Of a DNA stretch of 9,021 bases, positions 7,006 through 9,021 are shown one piece after another. The notes under the pieces were generated by a model. It had not been told where the DNA came from. It did not search any database and saw nothing but the letters and a program-made list of their open reading frames with translations. Origin of the DNA: an uncultured Clostridia bacterium (GTDB lineage: Bacteria; Bacillota; Clostridia; Oscillospirales; Acutalibacteraceae); the NCBI GenBank assembly GCA_946405565.1, contig CAMJHU010000046.1, positions 1 through 9,021 of the forward strand. The letters run 5' to 3'. The number at the start of each line of letters is the position of its first letter. Positions within the stretch are counted from its first letter, which is position 1. The translations under genes and the position numbers were made by a program.

Positions 7006-7060
7006 CACGCGCATAAATCCCGTCTTACAAACGCATACTAACCATAAATATGCGCGCGTG
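7006..7060 (+). promoter_or_regulatory. Inverted repeat directly upstream of a ribosome binding site
   Basis: CACGCGCATA (7006-7015) pairs with TATGCGCGCGTG (7049-7060), leaving two bulged bases on the right arm and a 33-base loop. The right arm ends immediately before the ribosome site AAAGGAGGG (7061-7069) of the next gene. It could be a stabilising hairpin between murD and the membrane protein gene in one mRNA, or an operator. It has no T run and so is not a terminator. Confidence 0.35.
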
Positions 7061-7077
7061 AAAGGAGGGAGCAGGGA

Positions 7078-7800
7078 TTGGCAGACCTATTTGACAATAC
7101 CCGACCGGTGACGCTGTTTTCCGCGACGCACCTGTGTTTTCTGGCGCTGTCGGTGCTGTTTTGCGCCGGCATGATTGTATTGGGCAGGCGGTTGGACGAC
7201 AAAAAGCGTCGAAGGCTGCTGATCGTGCTGTGGGCGGCGTTCACCGTGATCGAACTGGGCAAGTATGTGTATTTTGCCCTGTATCCGGAGGAATTCGACA
7301 TCCGGACGGGACTGCCCTTTCATCTCTGCTCGGTTTCGCTGTTTACCTATCCGCTGGCGGTGTTTACGGAGAACCGGACCTTCCGCAATTTCATCTACGC
7401 GGTGAATCTGCCGGGGGCGTTCTTTGCGCTGATCACGCCGGATATCGGCAACAGCACCGCTTTCAGCTTCTATTTTCTCCACTTGGTGATCGCCCATACC
7501 TTTATCGTATTGATACCGCTGTATATGGTATGCTGCGGTATGTTTCGTCCGGATACGCGGCGGCTGCCGTCGGTCGCATTGATGCTGGGACTGCTGCTGC
7601 TGCCCGTGGCAGCGGTCAACCGGCTGCTGGGCAGCAATTATTTTTTCATCAACGGTTCTGTGCGCGGCACGCTGACCCAGACCTTTGCGGACTGGCTGGG
7701 CGAGGGATATTATCTGATTCCCATGTTGGCGGCACTGCTGGCGGTATGGGGCGTTCTCTATCTGCCGTTTGATATCGCGGCGTTATCCCGTCATCACTAA
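7078..7800 (+). CDS. YwaF/TMEM164-family integral membrane protein (TIGR02206-type)
   Basis: A 240-residue polytopic membrane protein of unknown role in bacteria. The TTG at 7078 is chosen because AAAGGAGGG (7061-7069) lies 8 bases upstream; no ATG is placed as well. About six to seven hydrophobic helices are seen, roughly at residues 13-35, 47-67, 80-96, 103-120, 128-153, 164-182 and 210-230. Family features are the PFHLCS motif (80-85) with His82 and Cys84, NFIYAVNLPGAFFALITPD (104-122), a helix with two histidines (His135, His140), and NRLLGSNYFF (181-190). The related animal protein TMEM164 is reported to be a lipid acyltransferase using a Cys/His pair, so lipid chemistry is possible here but unproven. 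It lies 81 bases after murD. Its TAA stop is also the left copy of the target duplication of MITE 2. Confidence 0.78.
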   Translation: MADLFDNTRPVTLFSATHLCFLALSVLFCAGMIVLGRRLDDKKRRRLLIVLWAAFTVIELGKYVYFALYPEEFDIRTGLPFHLCSVSLFTYPLAVFTENRTFRNFIYAVNLPGAFFALITPDIGNSTAFSFYFLHLVIAHTFIVLIPLYMVCCGMFRPDTRRLPSVALMLGLLLLPVAAVNRLLGSNYFFINGSVRGTLTQTFADWLGEGYYLIPMLAALLAVWGVLYLPFDIAALSRHH

Positions 7801-7898
7801 GGAACTGTTATGAAATAACTTGAACAAAAATCTCCTACAAGTATCGTATAACCGATATTGCTTTCCGAGAAATGTTCAACTTATTTTTCAACAGAGCC
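7801..7898. mobile_element. MITE-like element 2 (98 bp), TAA target duplication
   Basis: The left end starts GGAACTGTTATG and the complement of the right end starts GGCTCTGTTGAA. Over the first 25 bases the two arms agree at 19, both ending in TTGAAC. TAA flanks both ends (7798-7800, which is the upstream stop codon, and 7899-7901). The interior has no gene but has a small palindrome TATCG/CGATA (7842-7846, 7853-7857). Size, GGAACT end and TNA duplication match element 1 at 5425-5523, though the interiors differ, so the two may be cousins moved by the same type of transposase. The right end abuts the ribosome site of the next gene. Confidence 0.65.
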
Positions 7899-7919
7899 TA
7901 AAGAAAGGAATGCGACCCA

Positions 7920-8597
7920 TTGAAACGTGAAATCGGCATGGATACCAAGGAACTGCTCTATGAAAACTGGCCCGGGCAGTTCGACACCTTTTCGCATATG
8001 GAATTTGCCTGCGCGATTCCGCAGGTGTTGTTTCTCATCTCGACAGTCAAGTCCAACGGCAAGCCCAATCTCTGCTTCCACTCGTGGAGCAGCTTCGGGG
8101 GTGACGCGGGAGGCTATTTCGCGGTCATGCAGAATGTGAGCCATCTGTCGCACACCTATCAGAACATCGTGCGGGAGGGAGAATTCTGCGTCAATTTCGT
8201 GAGTGCGGATTACTATCCCAACTGCATTGCCACGGTGATGGATAACGGCGTGAATGACGATGAGTTTGCAGCAGGTAATTTCACCCCGGAAAAGGCGATG
8301 ACCGTCAAAGTTCCCCGTGTCGCGCAGAGTTTTCTGACGCTGGAATGCGAGTTGGCGTGCAACGTCGATCTTTCGCGGCAGGGACTCAATTCCATGATCA
8401 TTGGGCGCGTGCGTCATGTGGCTGCCGCGGAGGAATACATAGCGGGCGTGGACAAGCGTTTCGGCAGGGAAGGCTTTATGTACAACATTCACGAACCCGC
8501 CGATTACGCGACCGGTCAGCTCGCGGACACACATCTCGCGTCGCTGGAGCTTCGCGGACGGTACGCCGACTGGAAAGACAAGCCCTTCGGACAGTGA
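7920..8597 (+). CDS. Flavin reductase-like, FMN-binding split-barrel protein
   Basis: A 225-residue soluble protein of the flavin reductase-like family (FMN-binding split barrel). Members bind FMN and reduce flavin or small substrates with NAD(P)H; the substrate here is unknown. Seen: the family core VLFLISTVKSNGKPN (36-50), then the strand and turn LCFHSWSSFGGDAGG (51-65), and the segment HTYQNIVREGEFCVNFVS (78-95), where the family has T..N....GEFVVN. The acidic region with DEFAAGNFTPEKA (114-126) and the LECELA strand (141-146) follow. TTG 7920 is preferred because AAAGGA (7904-7909) lies 10 bases upstream; the alternative ATG at 7938 would lose six residues and has a weak site. It lies after MITE 2, which probably separated it from the ywaF-like gene. 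The transcript ends at the terminator at 8644-8681. Confidence 0.85.
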   Translation: MKREIGMDTKELLYENWPGQFDTFSHMEFACAIPQVLFLISTVKSNGKPNLCFHSWSSFGGDAGGYFAVMQNVSHLSHTYQNIVREGEFCVNFVSADYYPNCIATVMDNGVNDDEFAAGNFTPEKAMTVKVPRVAQSFLTLECELACNVDLSRQGLNSMIIGRVRHVAAAEEYIAGVDKRFGREGFMYNIHEPADYATGQLADTHLASLELRGRYADWKDKPFGQ

Positions 8598-8600
8598 AAT

Positions 8601-8630
8601 AGTGGTCAGTGATTAGTGGTCAGTGGTCAG
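8601..8630 (+). repeat. Heptamer tandem repeat AGTGGTC/AGTGATT
   Basis: Four 7-base units in register: AGTGGTC (8601), AGTGATT (8608), AGTGGTC (8615) and AGTGGTC (8622), followed by AG. It starts three bases after the flavin reductase-like stop codon and ends 14 bases before the terminator stem. It is a short microsatellite-like heptamer repeat and codes for nothing. Confidence 0.85.
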
Positions 8631-8643
8631 AAGATAAAAAAGC

Positions 8644-8681
8644 AAAAACGCCATATCATTTTGTATGATATGGCGTTTTTT
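8644..8681 (+). terminator. Strong bidirectional rho-independent terminator
   Basis: A perfect 16-bp stem pairs 8644-8659 with 8665-8680 (core ACGCCATATCAT/ATGATATGGCGT) around the loop TTTGT. A T run (8676-8681) forms its right side and an A run its left side. It therefore works for transcripts in either direction, suiting the convergent flavin reductase-like gene and the minus-strand gene at 8749. Confidence 0.95.
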
Positions 8682-8685
8682 CAAA

Positions 8686-8727
8686 CTTCTTTATTATTTA
8701 TTCTTTATTCTCTATTCTTTCTTCTTT
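8686..8727 (+). repeat. Heptamer tandem repeat, consensus ATTCTTT
   Basis: Six 7-base units in register: CTTCTTT, ATTATTT, ATTCTTT, ATTCTCT, ATTCTTT and CTTCTTT. Variation is confined to positions 1, 4 and 6. It lies between the terminator and the stop of the minus-strand gene. A direct repeat GCGAGCG (8730-8736 and 8740-8746) follows it. Confidence 0.8.
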
Positions 8728-8748
8728 TAGCGAGCGAACGCGAGCGCA

Positions 8749-9021
8749 TCATTCTCCCATTGCCTGTACCTGACTGTCTTCGTCGGAGGTGATGATGGCA
8801 TTGGGATCGACTACCACATCATCGTAATGCTCGGTGGAGCGCAGCACCACGGTGGTTCTGCCGGGAATGGTGAGCTTGCCGCCTTCCAATGTGACGACAG
8901 CTTCTTTTTCCTCGGTTTCGGCGGGAGCCTCGGAGGACGCGCCGAGAACGGGGGCGCTGTCGGTTTCGGTTTCGCCTTCGGCAGCTTTGGCGACAAGATA
9001 GCCGCGCAGCTCCGTGAAGTC
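8749..9021 (-). CDS. C-terminal part of an unidentified protein (5' end outside window)
   Basis: The minus-strand frame is open from 9021 to a TGA at 8751-8749, giving the last 90 residues of a larger protein. It begins DFTELRGYLVAK. An acidic, Ala/Glu/Thr/Ser-rich linker follows at about residues 15-41 of the fragment (EGETETDSAPVLGASSEAPA and on). A short beta-rich part follows, VVTLEGGKLTIPGRTTVVLR, and the protein ends in a polar acidic tail (TSDEDSQVQAMGE). The GGKLTIPGRTTVVL pattern resembles the C-terminal beta-sandwich strand of GH13 enzymes such as type I pullulanases, where a similar strand closes the molecule, but this is a weak resemblance on a fragment. The frame is favoured over others by its acidic, codon-plausible composition and by its position just before a shared terminator. 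Confidence 0.6.
   Translation of the reverse strand, partial: DFTELRGYLVAKAAEGETETDSAPVLGASSEAPAETEEKEAVVTLEGGKLTIPGRTTVVLRSTEHYDDVVVDPNAIITSDEDSQVQAMGE

Noticed and set aside
5524..7014. 496-codon open frame on the minus strand opposite murD
   Set aside because: It matches no family, is antisense to a well-supported MurD, and runs into MITE 1 at its end. It is a shadow frame.
8601..8630. CRISPR-like array
   Set aside because: The units are contiguous heptamers with no spacers, so this is a tandem repeat.
8811..8996. Pro/Lys-rich 61-codon minus-strand frame
   Set aside because: The overlapping minus-strand frame ending at 8749 is open from the window edge through to a stop next to the terminator and has a more natural protein composition. 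The Pro/Lys-rich frame is a shifted reading of it.

Overview
The window looks like a chromosomal segment of a low-to-moderate GC Firmicute, most likely a clostridial gut-type bacterium of the Ruminococcaceae/Oscillospiraceae kind. This rests on the strong AGGAGG-like ribosome sites, GTG and TTG starts beside ATG, a diderm-free lipoprotein polyamine receptor, a B. subtilis YkpA-like ABC-F protein, and coding DNA much richer in GC than the AT-rich spacers. The species cannot be named from the sequence.

Layout. Bases 1-2766 hold the end of a polyamine (spermidine/putrescine) ABC importer operon, potB-potC-potD, closed by a strong intrinsic terminator (2794-2847). A small orphan gene of 109 codons lies on the minus strand (2920-3249). 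Behind it is a 542-base spacer with an extended -10 promoter on the minus strand and a chain of perfect short stems, suggesting a structured RNA or a long leader. A consensus plus-strand promoter (3716-3744) then drives an ABC-F translation factor ATPase (3792-5405). murD (5650-6996), a six-helix membrane protein of the YwaF/TMEM164 family (7078-7800) and a flavin reductase-like FMN protein (7920-8597) follow on the plus strand. A bidirectional terminator (8644-8681) separates them from the 3' end of a minus-strand gene that runs off the window (8749-9021).

Accessory structure. Two small non-coding elements of 99 and 98 bp sit in the spacers after the ABC-F gene and after the ywaF-like gene. 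Both begin GGAACT, both have terminal inverted repeats, and both are flanked by a 3-bp TNA duplication, so they look like MITEs mobilised by an IS5-type transposase. The second sits exactly at the stop codon of the membrane protein gene. Removing it would leave an 18-19 base gap to the next start, so it appears to have split a former operon. Two different heptamer tandem repeats bracket the last terminator.

Functionally the genes are mostly housekeeping: polyamine uptake, ribosome-associated ATPase and peptidoglycan precursor synthesis. No defence or phage system is visible. The most unusual points are the ABC-F protein, in which every degenerate ATPase motif falls in one of its two composite ATP sites; the structured minus-strand spacer RNA candidate; and the MITE pair.
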